From NCBI GenBank assembly GCA_033763735.1, contig JANRJY010000067.1, positions 62,001-126,000 of the forward strand: a DNA stretch of 64,000 nt. The letters are read 5' to 3'. The notes below the pieces were generated by a model. That model was not told the DNA's origin. It saw nothing but the letters and a program-made list of their open reading frames with translations, and made no database searches. Both the position numbers and the translations under genes were made by a program. Of the stretch, positions 36,830 to 46,027 are shown piece after piece. Source of the DNA: JANRJY01 sp033763735. Lineage in GTDB: Bacteria > Bacteroidota > Bacteroidia > Cytophagales > UBA9547. Every line of letters starts with the position of its first letter. Within the stretch, counting starts at the first letter, position 1.

Positions 36830-37360
36830 ATGAAAATTGATATTATTAAAATACTAATTTTTACCGCGTTGTTTAATGGATGCTATTATCGTGAAATTGC
36901 TGTTCCATGTCCAAAATACGAAGAGAAAGTTTTACTTATACTAGCGAAACTTCAAGGTGACACTTTGGTGCCTTTTACAGATAAAATATTTGCAATCGGG
37001 GATCAAAATGACAAAATATTACTTCCAGTGAAATGGAATACTTTAAGAAATTCAAATTCAGGATATAAAGATTCACTAGAAAATTTTAGTGTAATTGAAT
37101 TGCCATTAAGGCCAAATCATGATTCTACAAAATTCTATCTTTTTCAAAATGACAAAATGGATTCTTTGATTTTTAAGTACACTAAATATGTAACAAAAAA
37201 TACAGGATGTATTGATAACTCTAGTGTGTATGTTTTAAGATATGAGAATATTTCAATAATTAAATATTCCATTGATAGCGTAAATACAATTAGAAAAAAG
37301 TTACCATATGTTTATGAAAAATTATATCCCTTTTCTGTTATTGCTTTGCTTGATAAATAA
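36830..37360 (+). CDS. Hypothetical lipoprotein, first of an overlapping pair
   Basis: A 176-residue protein with a lipoprotein-like N-terminus (MKIDIIKILIFTALFNGC, lipidated Cys18). The body carries four further cysteines-poor beta segments and no recognised domain. Its last 53 bases overlap the start of the beta-barrel gene in another frame. A Fur-like box precedes it. Confidence 0.65.
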   Translation: MKIDIIKILIFTALFNGCYYREIAVPCPKYEEKVLLILAKLQGDTLVPFTDKIFAIGDQNDKILLPVKWNTLRNSNSGYKDSLENFSVIELPLRPNHDSTKFYLFQNDKMDSLIFKYTKYVTKNTGCIDNSSVYVLRYENISIIKYSIDSVNTIRKKLPYVYEKLYPFSVIALLDK

Positions 37361-38024
37361 AATAAATGCTTCGGATTCTTTAAAAGTGAATAAGAAAATT
37401 ATTGGTTTAAAAATATATGCAGATGTACTAAAACCATTTACCTTACTGACTTATAATTCGATATCTAATACTACAACCAATGATGTAAAACCTCCTCTTA
37501 TAAATGCGAAAGTTCAGTTGTTTGAAATCGGATTGTTTCCAATTTTAAGAATAAATAGATATGTTAATTTGGCAATAGGTTCTGAAATTGGATACTCTAG
37601 ATATAACATTACTTTGGACAAAGACAGATTTAGATATCAAACTTATGGTATTTATTATCGTCCTGGTTTTGATGTTGACTTAGTTGTTGATGAAAATTTT
37701 AAAACTAAACTCCAATTCTTATATCGATATAGCTTTACTGAAGCGGTGATTTCGGCTGATATTCGTGGCTATAGCCAATATTGGGATGAATATTACACTC
37801 AATCTTATAAAAATATCAAAGAGACATCAATATGGAACGAATTTGGAGGAGGAGTTATGTTCAGTTTAATTAAAAATTACTTAGTTTATCTGAGCTTAAA
37901 TGGAAAATTAAGAGTTTTGGTTTATCATGAAAAAACTCCAATTCCTACATGGAATATTCCTGGTTATGGGGCTAATGATAAGGCAGTTATTGCGATCAAT
38001 TTACAATTAGGAATTACTCTTTAG
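37308..38024 (+). CDS. Probable outer-membrane beta-barrel protein
   Basis: A 238-residue protein with a signal peptide (MKNYIPFLLLLCLINKINAS; the ATG at 37314, two codons in, is an alternative start). The rest is built of alternating amphipathic strands rich in Tyr and Gly, ending in IAINLQLGITL, as in small outer-membrane barrels. It overlaps the upstream lipoprotein gene by 53 bases, so translation may be coupled. No specific family is recognised. Confidence 0.7.
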   Translation: MFMKNYIPFLLLLCLINKINASDSLKVNKKIIGLKIYADVLKPFTLLTYNSISNTTTNDVKPPLINAKVQLFEIGLFPILRINRYVNLAIGSEIGYSRYNITLDKDRFRYQTYGIYYRPGFDVDLVVDENFKTKLQFLYRYSFTEAVISADIRGYSQYWDEYYTQSYKNIKETSIWNEFGGGVMFSLIKNYLVYLSLNGKLRVLVYHEKTPIPTWNIPGYGANDKAVIAINLQLGITL

Positions 38025-38121
38025 ATTTATTTTTAATCAACTTTTTTACGTTAGCAGTATTTTAACCTTAAAATTTTGAATAATCAAATTGGTTGAAAGT
38101 CCAATAGCTTAATAGATATCT

Positions 38122-39306
38122 TTAATGCTGAACCTGAATCTTTCTAAATATTTTATTATCAATAATTACAAAATATAACCCGATTGAAAGGTTGGTATTT
38201 ATTTCATTAATACCACTTACCAGAGATTGCTTATAGACTATATCGCCTTGAATATTAGTTATAATTATTGAGTTGAAATCTTCAAGATTATCAATTGTAA
38301 AACTCCCTTGATTAGGATTTGGGAAGATTTTTAATTCTTCCTTATTATTTGAAAATACCATTTGAGAAACCACTGTATTGGGAGGTATTACAGGACCAGG
38401 ACCACTTGTACCACCACCGCCTCCTACCGATTGCCCTACAGCCAGTTGATCAATAGTTACGATTTGCAATTGATTGCTTCCGGAAATGCTGATAGTAAAA
38501 TTTCGACCACTGGTGCTGCTCAAATGCCCCGGAACAGTAACTGAAATGGTGCCATTGTTTATTCCTGAAGTAGTAGAAATACCAAGTAGTGTGCTTGAGG
38601 ATATTACGTTCCAGGAAATGTTTGAGGTAATCATTATATTAATTATTCCTCCATTAGAATTTACGAACAAGAAATTTTTACCAGCACTAATATTAGGTGA
38701 GAATAAATTACTTGGATCCATTTTCATAATGGAAGAAGGACCTCCTCCTGAAATTGATGGATTAAATTCAAATATTGTTGTGAAATTCCCATTTGACGTT
38801 ATTTTGAAAATAATACCTCCTCCATAAGATCCACCTGCCCCTGTTGTACCAATAAATGTACCGTATGAAATTTCTTTTAGAGACCCCTGTTGATAATAAT
38901 TGGTATTGTCAAAATCTTTTAGTTTTACAAAATCCCCAACTGAATTAATCTTGAAAATAGTTCCATATCCATTTAGTCCATCTGAATCAAAAATACCATA
39001 TAACCATCCATCAGAACCTAATGTCATTCGTGAAAAAATCACATTTCCAGTAACAGTATTTAAATCTATAAGTTTAATCATATTCCCAGCGTCATTTATT
39101 TTAAAAATAGTTCCCCGCCTATTGGCCCCTTCATATTCAGTTGCTCCATAATAATACTCATCAGGTCCTTTTGTTAGACCACCTCTTAGACGCGACCCAA
39201 TTAAAGTGTTCAAATCAACAATTTTAATGAAATTATCAGAAGCATCAATTTTAAATATGGTTCCTGGAATTATGGGTCTTGAATTGGACCAATAAAGACT
39301 TCCCAT
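38122..39306 (-). CDS. GloVer/BACON/T9SS surface protein, C-terminal fragment after frameshift
   Basis: This 394-residue frame is the 3' part of a split gene; its open frame in fact extends back to 39540 without a stop. It holds several GloVer-type repeats (GTIFKIN...GDFVKLKDF, YGATEYEG), a BACON-like Ig domain (about 220-285, ISWNVISSS to VTIDQ), a Gly/Pro linker and a type A T9SS sorting domain (IFPNPNQGSFTI to IFRKIQVQH). The whole protein would be secreted through type IX secretion and attached to the cell surface. See the N-terminal fragment and the frameshift finding. Confidence 0.8.
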   Translation of the reverse strand: MGSLYWSNSRPIIPGTIFKIDASDNFIKIVDLNTLIGSRLRGGLTKGPDEYYYGATEYEGANRRGTIFKINDAGNMIKLIDLNTVTGNVIFSRMTLGSDGWLYGIFDSDGLNGYGTIFKINSVGDFVKLKDFDNTNYYQQGSLKEISYGTFIGTTGAGGSYGGGIIFKITSNGNFTTIFEFNPSISGGGPSSIMKMDPSNLFSPNISAGKNFLFVNSNGGIINIMITSNISWNVISSSTLLGISTTSGINNGTISVTVPGHLSSTSGRNFTISISGSNQLQIVTIDQLAVGQSVGGGGGTSGPGPVIPPNTVVSQMVFSNNKEELKIFPNPNQGSFTIDNLEDFNSIIITNIQGDIVYKQSLVSGINEINTNLSIGLYFVIIDNKIFRKIQVQH

Positions 39307-39521
39307 TTCAAGTGTACCTCCAATAAGTTCGCCAGTTGAAATAAACTGAAGTTCTGTACTTGGATAAATCCCATCAAATGTTGTTAAATCTTTAATTTTT
39401 GTAAATTGCCCATTTGTAGTTATTTTGAATATTGTGCCATTATTATTAGGGAAATTATTATCTAAATTGTTTTTGTAAATACCTCCATAAAAAGCTGTCC
39501 CATATAAATCTCCATTATTTC

Positions 39522-39899
39522 CTAAAGTAAGGAGCCTAGATTATAGCCATCAATTGTAGTCAAATCTTTCAATTTAGTAAATTGACCTTGAGGACTAATT
39601 CGAAATAAGGTACCGTTGGTAATATCATATCCTGCATTTGTATATACACCTCCTCTATTACAAGTCCCATAAAAATTTCCATCATTAGCCATAGTAAGAC
39701 CAATGGGTGATTTTCCTTCACTGGGATTAAACAATTTTATTATATTAAAATTACTACCATCTTGATTGATTGTGAATATCATTCCTGTAGCACTGTTTGG
39801 CCCAAATTGTGCTGTCCCAATAAAATCCTGACCATAAACTACATTAGATAAAATTATTGACAAAAAGATAATTCCAAAAAATCTTTTGATTTGTTGCAT
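39522..39899 (-). CDS. GloVer surface protein, N-terminal fragment before frameshift
   Basis: Start set at the ATG at 39899, which gives a normal signal peptide (MQQIKRFFGIIFLSIILSNV, cleavage near YGQ). It holds the first two GloVer repeats (GLTMANDGNFYGTCNRGG, GTLFRISPQGQFTKLKDL) and stops at 39522 after DGYNLGSLL. Reading on in the frame one base back gives LTLGNNGDLYGT, the expected continuation of the repeat, so the gene is broken by a single-base change near 39532. It could be a real pseudogene, phase variation or an assembly error. Confidence 0.75.
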   Translation of the reverse strand: MQQIKRFFGIIFLSIILSNVVYGQDFIGTAQFGPNSATGMIFTINQDGSNFNIIKLFNPSEGKSPIGLTMANDGNFYGTCNRGGVYTNAGYDITNGTLFRISPQGQFTKLKDLTTIDGYNLGSLL

Positions 39900-40147
39900 T
39901 TTGTATTTGATAGTGTGCTTTGAATATGTAAAGATAACAATAATATAAAAAAAACAAATAATGCAATTTGTGATTACTCCTACTGTTTCTTCATATCTCT
40001 CTATTGCTGCATTTCTTGGAGATTTCAATTATTCTGTCTTTTTGCCAATTGTAAATCATTTTTTTAGAATTAAATTTGATGAATATTGGATAACTTCTGG
40101 TTGAAAAGTTGGTTTTTTATAAAATAATACAATCAAAACATAGGATT

Positions 40148-40378
40148 ATGGAAGTAAGAGCAATAGTGCGAGAAATCAAACGACTACCTTTAAGTAAACG
40201 TTTTTTAATAATTGAACAAACATTAAAATCTATCAAAAAAGAAGAGTTGAGTCCTCAAATTGACGAGGATATTGAAGAAGATAAAGGTGTCAATTATTCT
40301 GATATTTCTGTTAATCACGAATCTTTAGCAAAAGATTGGCTTTCTTCTGAAGATAATCGTTGGGATAAAATTTTGTAG
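40148..40378 (+). CDS. Antitoxin of a MazF/PemK-type pair
   Basis: Start set at the ATG at 40148 (76 residues). The N-terminus (MEVRAIVREIKRLPLSKRFLI) is helical and the tail SLAKDWLSSEDNRWDKIL is typical of small antitoxins paired with PemK/MazF toxins. It is followed directly, in the same frame, by the toxin coding sequence after a single TAG. Confidence 0.7.
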   Translation: MEVRAIVREIKRLPLSKRFLIIEQTLKSIKKEELSPQIDEDIEEDKGVNYSDISVNHESLAKDWLSSEDNRWDKIL

Positions 40379-40405
40379 TTCAAGTACAATCAAGGAGATA
40401 TTATA

Positions 40406-40720
40406 GTGGTAAGGTTTCCATTCACAGATGGTTCTGAATTTAAAAAACGACCAGCTTTAATTATTTCAAATGAATCTGTCAATAAAACTGGTGATTACTT
40501 GATTGCTCAAATTACTTCCAAGCAAATCAATGATAAACTTTCAATATCGGTTGGAGAAACAGATTGTTTAAAGCCAATGCCCCTAAAAAGCTACATTCGA
40601 GTGCATAAAATCTTCACAGTGAGTAAGAGTCTAATTCTTTCAAAAATTACTGCGGTGAAACCGGAATTTTTCAATTTAGTATCTGGTAAAATTTATAGTT
40701 TAATAGAATACAAAAGTTAG
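40406..40720 (+). CDS. PemK/MazF-family toxin
   Basis: A MazF-like endoribonuclease: VRFPFTDGSEFKKRPALIIS, the ITSK strand and SYIRVHKIFTV. A GTG start at 40406 is preceded by AAGGAG at good spacing but omits the first conserved strand. The frame remains open back to 40379, encoding FKYNQGDII, exactly the usual MazF N-terminus, yet no ATG, GTG or TTG occurs there. The frame is the same as that of the antitoxin, separated by one amber codon. The toxin may thus be N-terminally shortened, use a rare start, or be made by readthrough. Confidence 0.75.
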   Translation: MVRFPFTDGSEFKKRPALIISNESVNKTGDYLIAQITSKQINDKLSISVGETDCLKPMPLKSYIRVHKIFTVSKSLILSKITAVKPEFFNLVSGKIYSLIEYKS

Positions 40721-40762
40721 AATTATTATCATGGTGGCAGGTGTTCCCACTTGTTGTTATAA

Positions 40763-40788
40763 TCAAAAAATAGGGTCGAAAGACCCTA
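40763..40788 (-). terminator. Terminator after the patatin gene
   Basis: On the minus strand, stem TAGGGTC/GACCCTA with a short loop is followed by TTTTTTG. It lies just past the end of the patatin gene and between convergent units. Confidence 0.75.
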
Positions 40789-40810
40789 ATCCACGGAATA
40801 GTTTATTTTT

Positions 40811-43102
40811 TCAATTCCCCAACTCCTCCTTCAACTCTTTCAATGACTGCAAGTTTTGCGCATCAAAAATATTATTAACCAAACTTTCTTTTTCTTTAAA
40901 GGTCATGTGCCAGCTAAGAGAAGCGCGCTCTTTGTAAGCTTTCATAGTTTGGCGGTCGTTTTCTTCTTTGGTTTTTTCGGTACGAACCCAACCATCCGGC
41001 ACAGGGGTATATTCAAAGTTGATTACCTTCACTTTATTTCCCAAAAAGTCACTGGCATATTCCAAATAATACTCATTGGTATTGTCCTGTAGCCAATCCC
41101 AATTGGAATAGAGTGTGCCAATAGGGTTTACAATTCGGTCCATGATGGTAGTTTTGGCTTTACGTTCTACTGGAATAAGCTTAGGTGAGTCGCGTATACA
41201 CATGAACACTACCCCTGAAGTATTTTCTTTAATCCAGTCTTTAAACACAAAAGCAAAGCGGGTGGCATCGGCTATGCCATAGTTATCCGTAAGTCCGGCA
41301 TCCATTATCTCCATGGAAGGATGACTTGGCAAATTTACATTAGGGGTAATGTACGGGAAAGTGGCACTCATGCGTAGGGCACTTAGGAAACCCATATTTT
41401 CTGCATCTTGATTTTTGAAAAAACGCATAAATTCAATTCCTATAAATTTAGAATGCATCATTTGTTGGTTTTCAGGGCAAAGGGTATTCATATAAGCAAC
41501 GCCCTGTGGTGAAATATAGAGTTTGCGACCATCATTGACTATGGATGGTGTAAGCAATAGCATTGGTATAGTTGATTTGATTTCGAAGGGCTTGTAATCC
41601 ATTATTTTCCTTTTCATTACGCCTTCAGTATTCAAGTTAAGTTGGCTTTCAAATGTGTAACCGCGGTCTTTGGTGTAGGTGTATTTGCCATCAGAAAAGG
41701 ACTGGTAGCGAACAAACATATCGTTGATAATGAGCGTGAACACTATTGGGTTGAGAATGTCCTTTGAAATATTATTAAGATATTTTTTGTCAGTTAAATT
41801 ATATTTTTCACCCAATTGATTACGAAGATGTAATTCACGATAATACGATGCTCCAATCAATCCTCCGGAGGCACCGGTAATAAGCATGGTATTTTGCATG
41901 AGTTTGTTGTTGGTTACGCTATCGGCTATTTGCAAAGTTCGCAATGTCCAAACGGCAGCTCTTTGACCCCCACCGCTAGTACAAATGAATACCATTTTGG
42001 GTTTTGATTCCGAACCAAATTTGGCTTTCCAATTATTAAGTATTTCAATAGTTTTGGATCTATCAGTACGAACTACACTATCAGGTGCTATTTTTTTAAT
42101 TTCGTCTACTGAATAAATGGCTTTTTCATTTTGATAATTGAGACCAAATGCTTGATAATCAGGGTTGATAAAATCAAATTGGATGCCTACATTTATAATT
42201 ATCATTATGGCCAAAAATGCATATACCGCCCAGTTTTTGAGCCAATAAGCAGATGCACCCATTATCATAGCTATGATTGCAGATAATATCATAATACTTG
42301 CTCCAGCAGGAATTTGTACACTTGGATTGTCGCGGAAGTAGCCTAAAATAAAAATAGTTATCAGTCCTGCAACCTGTAAGAAAAGTGCATTCAAATGATT
42401 ACGGTCAATAACCCAAGAAAGTGACTGTTTGTCGTAAGGAATAAAAGATTCAACTTTTTTGAACCGGAAAGGGAAATCGATATAATATTCTGTGTGATAA
42501 GCCTTTCTTTTAATCATTTTAATTTTCTGAATTACTGCCACTCTGTTCATCCTTTGTTGACGAAGTGTTGTATTTAAGCTAATTGTAAACTTCCTGAAAA
42601 TTGCATATCCGGTGAGTTCAAAGTAAAAAACGGTTAACAATAAAGTAATAAAATATCCTGAGTAAAATCCAACTAGTTCTTTTAATATAGTAAGCTCCTC
42701 CTGATATCCTTGAATCATTTGAAAACGAAAAAAATTAACGGTAAATACAATCAAAAACAAAAGTGGAAAAAAGCAATTATTTAAACTGAATTTGGAAAAT
42801 GGGCTTTTTTGAATCATTAAAAACTGAAAACGATAACTTTCTAGTATGTATATAGTAATATTATATGCCATCGTAAATATTCCGAAGGAAACCCCCAAAA
42901 TAAATAAACTCCAGAAATTGACTTTATTTAAGTATTCAGGGTCAAGAAATAGATAAGGAACACCATATGTTTTGCCAAAATTACCTGTGGCAATTGCAAA
43001 TAATAATATCCATAAAAGTAGAATTATCCTGTTCTTTTTCAGGTTAATCTTTAAAAGCTGTATCGGTAGCGAAAAGTTTATTTTGTGAATAATCTGGCGC
43101 AT
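40811..43102 (-). CDS. Membrane-anchored patatin-like phospholipase
   Basis: A 763-residue protein. The N-terminal 310 residues contain about six or seven hydrophobic helices (for example near 27-43, 65-90, 108-125, 150-172, 240-258 and 265-305). The C-terminal half is a patatin domain: glycine-rich oxyanion loop CTSGGGQRA near 372, nucleophile elbow GASGG with Ser at about 411, and the dyad Asp in MDAGLTDNYG near 600. It probably hydrolyses lipid acyl chains at the inner membrane. Such long membrane-plus-patatin architectures are seen in some Bacteroidota; physiological role unknown. Single-gene unit. Confidence 0.88.
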   Translation of the reverse strand: MRQIIHKINFSLPIQLLKINLKKNRIILLLWILLFAIATGNFGKTYGVPYLFLDPEYLNKVNFWSLFILGVSFGIFTMAYNITIYILESYRFQFLMIQKSPFSKFSLNNCFFPLLFLIVFTVNFFRFQMIQGYQEELTILKELVGFYSGYFITLLLTVFYFELTGYAIFRKFTISLNTTLRQQRMNRVAVIQKIKMIKRKAYHTEYYIDFPFRFKKVESFIPYDKQSLSWVIDRNHLNALFLQVAGLITIFILGYFRDNPSVQIPAGASIMILSAIIAMIMGASAYWLKNWAVYAFLAIMIIINVGIQFDFINPDYQAFGLNYQNEKAIYSVDEIKKIAPDSVVRTDRSKTIEILNNWKAKFGSESKPKMVFICTSGGGQRAAVWTLRTLQIADSVTNNKLMQNTMLITGASGGLIGASYYRELHLRNQLGEKYNLTDKKYLNNISKDILNPIVFTLIINDMFVRYQSFSDGKYTYTKDRGYTFESQLNLNTEGVMKRKIMDYKPFEIKSTIPMLLLTPSIVNDGRKLYISPQGVAYMNTLCPENQQMMHSKFIGIEFMRFFKNQDAENMGFLSALRMSATFPYITPNVNLPSHPSMEIMDAGLTDNYGIADATRFAFVFKDWIKENTSGVVFMCIRDSPKLIPVERKAKTTIMDRIVNPIGTLYSNWDWLQDNTNEYYLEYASDFLGNKVKVINFEYTPVPDGWVRTEKTKEENDRQTMKAYKERASLSWHMTFKEKESLVNNIFDAQNLQSLKELKEELGN

Positions 43103-43152
43103 ATAACCATTAATACGAAAAGAACATCAAATAGTAATATTTTTAGTAAAAA

Positions 43153-43183
43153 TTGTACACATATAATAAATAAATTAAATTTG
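43153..43183 (+). promoter_or_regulatory. Candidate Bacteroidota-type promoter of yajQ
   Basis: TTG at 43153, 20 bases, then TAAATTTG at 43176-43183, matching the -33/-7 pattern (TTTG, TAnnTTTG) used in this phylum. The start codon of yajQ is about 100 bases downstream. Confidence 0.35.
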
Positions 43184-43250
43184 AATTCATAGAGCATTAC
43201 TTCCAAAATACTAAATTTGAATTTCTAAACAAATTCAAATTTTTGAATCC

Positions 43251-43270
43251 AAAATCGTAAATCTAAAATC
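43251..43270 (+). repeat. Dispersed AATCGTAAATC repeat, copy upstream of yajQ
   Basis: AAAATCGTAAATCTAAAATC differs at one base from the 20-base repeat flanking the four-helix-bundle gene (51518-51537), and similarity continues into CCAAATT. It is 15 bases before the yajQ start. Confidence 0.5.
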
Positions 43271-43284
43271 CCAAATTTAAAGCA

Positions 43285-43773
43285 ATGCCTTCATTCGATA
43301 TAGTTAGCAAAGTAGATGCTCAATCCTTAGATAACGCTGTAAATGTCGCTACTAAAGAAATAACTACACGTTTTGACTTTAGAGATAGTCAGACTGTGAT
43401 AGAATTGAATAAAAAAGACTTTGTAATTAACATTGAATCTGAAAATGAAATGCGCATTAAAGCTATTGAGGATGTTTTGATGATGCGTAGTATCAAACAA
43501 GGTATTGATGGTCGTTCTTTCGACTTTACTAAGGAAGCTTATCCATCAGGTAAAATCATGAAAAAAGAAATTAAAGTGAAAGCAGGAATTGAAAGAGAGG
43601 ACGCAAAAAAAATCATTAAACTCATTAAAGACTCAAAACTTAAGGTCGATGCCCAAATAATGGACGATCAGGTTAGAGTTTCCGGCAAGAAAATTGACGA
43701 TTTACAATCCGTAATTCAAATGCTTCGGAAATCGGACTTAGGCGTCCCTCTTCAGTTTATTAATATGAAGTAA
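43285..43773 (+). CDS. yajQ: YajQ family nucleotide-binding protein
   Basis: A 162-residue protein of two alpha/beta half-domains. It begins MPSFDIVSKVDAQSLDNAVN, as family members do, and ends LGVPLQFINMK. Homologues bind nucleotides; in Xanthomonas one is a cyclic di-GMP-binding transcription cofactor. No signal peptide. It converges with the ABC permease gene. Confidence 0.95.
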   Translation: MPSFDIVSKVDAQSLDNAVNVATKEITTRFDFRDSQTVIELNKKDFVINIESENEMRIKAIEDVLMMRSIKQGIDGRSFDFTKEAYPSGKIMKKEIKVKAGIEREDAKKIIKLIKDSKLKVDAQIMDDQVRVSGKKIDDLQSVIQMLRKSDLGVPLQFINMK

Positions 43774-43806
43774 AATATTTTTTATAAATATTGAGTTCAT
43801 CAATTC

Positions 43807-45111
43807 CTAACTATACTTAATCCATTTCCATATTTCGTAATATGAAGGCTTTTTGCCATACATAAGTATGCCAACTCTGTATATCTTGGCTGAAATCCAG
43901 GTACATACTATAAATGCGGCAAACAACAAACTCATTGAAATCAATAATTGCCACCAAGGCACACCAAAGGGTATCCTCACCATCATGGTCACAGGTGAAG
44001 TAAGAGGAATAATTGATAACCATATGGCCAATGAACTATCAGGGTCATTAATAATTGTTTGGGCAAAAACAAATGATATAATTAGTGGTATTGTCACCGG
44101 CAACATGAATTGTTGTGAATCAGATTCGCCATCCACTGCAGCACCTATAGCTGCAAACAAAGCAGCATAAAGCAGGTACCCAATAAAGAAATAAAATAAA
44201 AATGCCGTCAACATTAAAGGAAAATTGATACTCTCTATAGCCACCAAAGTTTTGTTCATTTCCAACGCATTGTTTATGTCACCGGGTTTGAGCTTGGCTA
44301 ATGTTTGGTCGATATTATCGGATGAAAATCGATTCATTTGAAAGCGAGAATTAATAAATCCGCTTATGGCAAATGTCAAAGTCATCCATATCAAAAACTG
44401 TATTAAAGCCATTGTAGCAATGCCCAATATTTTTCCCATCATAAGTTGAAAAGGGCGTACTGATGTAATAATCACTTCTACAATTCGATTAGATTTCTCG
44501 TCTATAACCCCTCTAAGAACCAATGTTCCGTATAAAAAAATAAAAAAGTATATCAATACGGCTGATGTCAATCCGGCAATCGCATTTGCCTCTGCAAAAC
44601 TTTTTTGTTCTTCACCGGCATCAATACTTATGGTTTGAATATTCATTTTTGTCCATATATTTTCCAAAAACTCCTTCCCTATCCCACTTAACTCTAATTT
44701 TTTGTTTTGAAGTTCAGTTTTTACAATTCGATTAATTTTTTGTTGGGTTTCAATGTCAATATTGGATTTCGAATAATAAGTGATACCATCAGGATTATCC
44801 AAATCTATTTTGGGAATGTATAACAGTCCTTCATTAGGACTTTGGGCAAATACTTCTTTTATGTACAACAAATCCCCATCGGTGATTACGAAATCAAACT
44901 CGGTGTTTTGAATGAGTTTATTACTTATATCCAATCCACTTTTGTCCAAAACCTGTATGGTGGTTTTTTCGCTGCCTTTTGTTGACATCCAAACAGGGAC
45001 AATCATGGCAAAACCAAATAAAAACGGCCCCAATATGGTCATTATGATAAATGACTTTTTTCTGATACGAACCAAAAATTCTCTTTGAGCAATCAATAAT
45101 ATTTTGTTCAA
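43807..45111 (-). CDS. ABC-2 type exporter permease (NatB-like)
   Basis: A 434-residue permease. One membrane helix near residues 22-45, a large extracytoplasmic domain (about 50-165), then five or six helices in the C-terminal half (AIAGLTSAVLIYFFIFLYGTL onwards) with the ABC-2 signature VLRGVIDEKSNRIVEVIITSVRP. Resembles NatB-type sodium or drug exporters. It pairs with the ATPase gene 11 bases upstream. Confidence 0.9.
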   Translation of the reverse strand: MNKILLIAQREFLVRIRKKSFIIMTILGPFLFGFAMIVPVWMSTKGSEKTTIQVLDKSGLDISNKLIQNTEFDFVITDGDLLYIKEVFAQSPNEGLLYIPKIDLDNPDGITYYSKSNIDIETQQKINRIVKTELQNKKLELSGIGKEFLENIWTKMNIQTISIDAGEEQKSFAEANAIAGLTSAVLIYFFIFLYGTLVLRGVIDEKSNRIVEVIITSVRPFQLMMGKILGIATMALIQFLIWMTLTFAISGFINSRFQMNRFSSDNIDQTLAKLKPGDINNALEMNKTLVAIESINFPLMLTAFLFYFFIGYLLYAALFAAIGAAVDGESDSQQFMLPVTIPLIISFVFAQTIINDPDSSLAIWLSIIPLTSPVTMMVRIPFGVPWWQLLISMSLLFAAFIVCTWISAKIYRVGILMYGKKPSYYEIWKWIKYS

Positions 45112-45122
45112 ATCAATATCAT

Positions 45123-46025
45123 TTAGTTGTTTACCGTTTGTACAAAAATTTCATCCATGGAAGGGATTTTTTCATTAAATGAGATTAATTCTGACTGCGA
45201 AATCAAATATGCAATGATATCATTGGAATTACCTTGTTTAAGCTTTATCTCATACTCATACATATTTTGAGGATTGACTATTTCGCTGACAATTTCAAAA
45301 TCATAGTTGGGTTTTTGTAGCTTTGAACTGAGTACTGCTTTGTAAGTCAATGACTTATATCTGCTTTTTATTTCATATTGATTCCCTTCAAGAAGTATAT
45401 TTCCCTTATTGATCAAAGCAATGTTATCACACAACTCCTCTACGGTATCCATTCGATGCGTGGAAAATATAATCGTGGTCCCGTTTGATTTCAGCTTTAG
45501 TATTTCTTCTTTTAATTGTAAGGTATTTATTGGGTCGAATCCCGAAAAAGGTTCATCCAAAATCAATAATTCAGGATTATGTACAACCGAAGCAATAAAC
45601 TGAACTTTTTGTTGCATTCCTTTCGAAAGCTCTTCAATTCTTTTTTCATACCAGGTATCAATACCCAATCTACCTGACCAATTATCAATATTTACTCTTG
45701 CGTCTCTTTTTGACAAACCTTTTAATTGAGCCAGATACAATAATTGCTCTCCTACTTTCATTTTCTTATATAGTCCCCTTTCCTCAGGCAAATAACCAAT
45801 AAGTCGATTGTGTTTTTCTGACAATAACGCTCCCTTTATATGAATGGTACCGCTATCGGGAGCTATGATTTGTGTAATGGTGCGAATCAAACTTGTTTTT
45901 CCGGCACCATTGGGGCCAAGGAGTCCAAAAATCTTATTTTGGGGAATATTAATATTTACTTTGTTGAGTACTACCTGCGTATTATATTTTTTATATAAAT
46001 CATTTATTTGCAAATAGTTATCCAT
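45123..46025 (-). CDS. ABC transporter ATP-binding protein (NatA-like)
   Basis: A 300-residue ATPase with Walker A GPNGAGKTSL, signature LSKGMQQKV, Walker B LLILDEPFSGFDP and the switch His in FSTHRMDTVEE. An extra C-terminal domain of about 80 residues is typical of NatA-type subunits. It energises the permease encoded downstream and starts two bases after aroB. Confidence 0.95.
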   Translation of the reverse strand: MDNYLQINDLYKKYNTQVVLNKVNINIPQNKIFGLLGPNGAGKTSLIRTITQIIAPDSGTIHIKGALLSEKHNRLIGYLPEERGLYKKMKVGEQLLYLAQLKGLSKRDARVNIDNWSGRLGIDTWYEKRIEELSKGMQQKVQFIASVVHNPELLILDEPFSGFDPINTLQLKEEILKLKSNGTTIIFSTHRMDTVEELCDNIALINKGNILLEGNQYEIKSRYKSLTYKAVLSSKLQKPNYDFEIVSEIVNPQNMYEYEIKLKQGNSNDIIAYLISQSELISFNEKIPSMDEIFVQTVNN

Positions 46026-46027
46026 AT

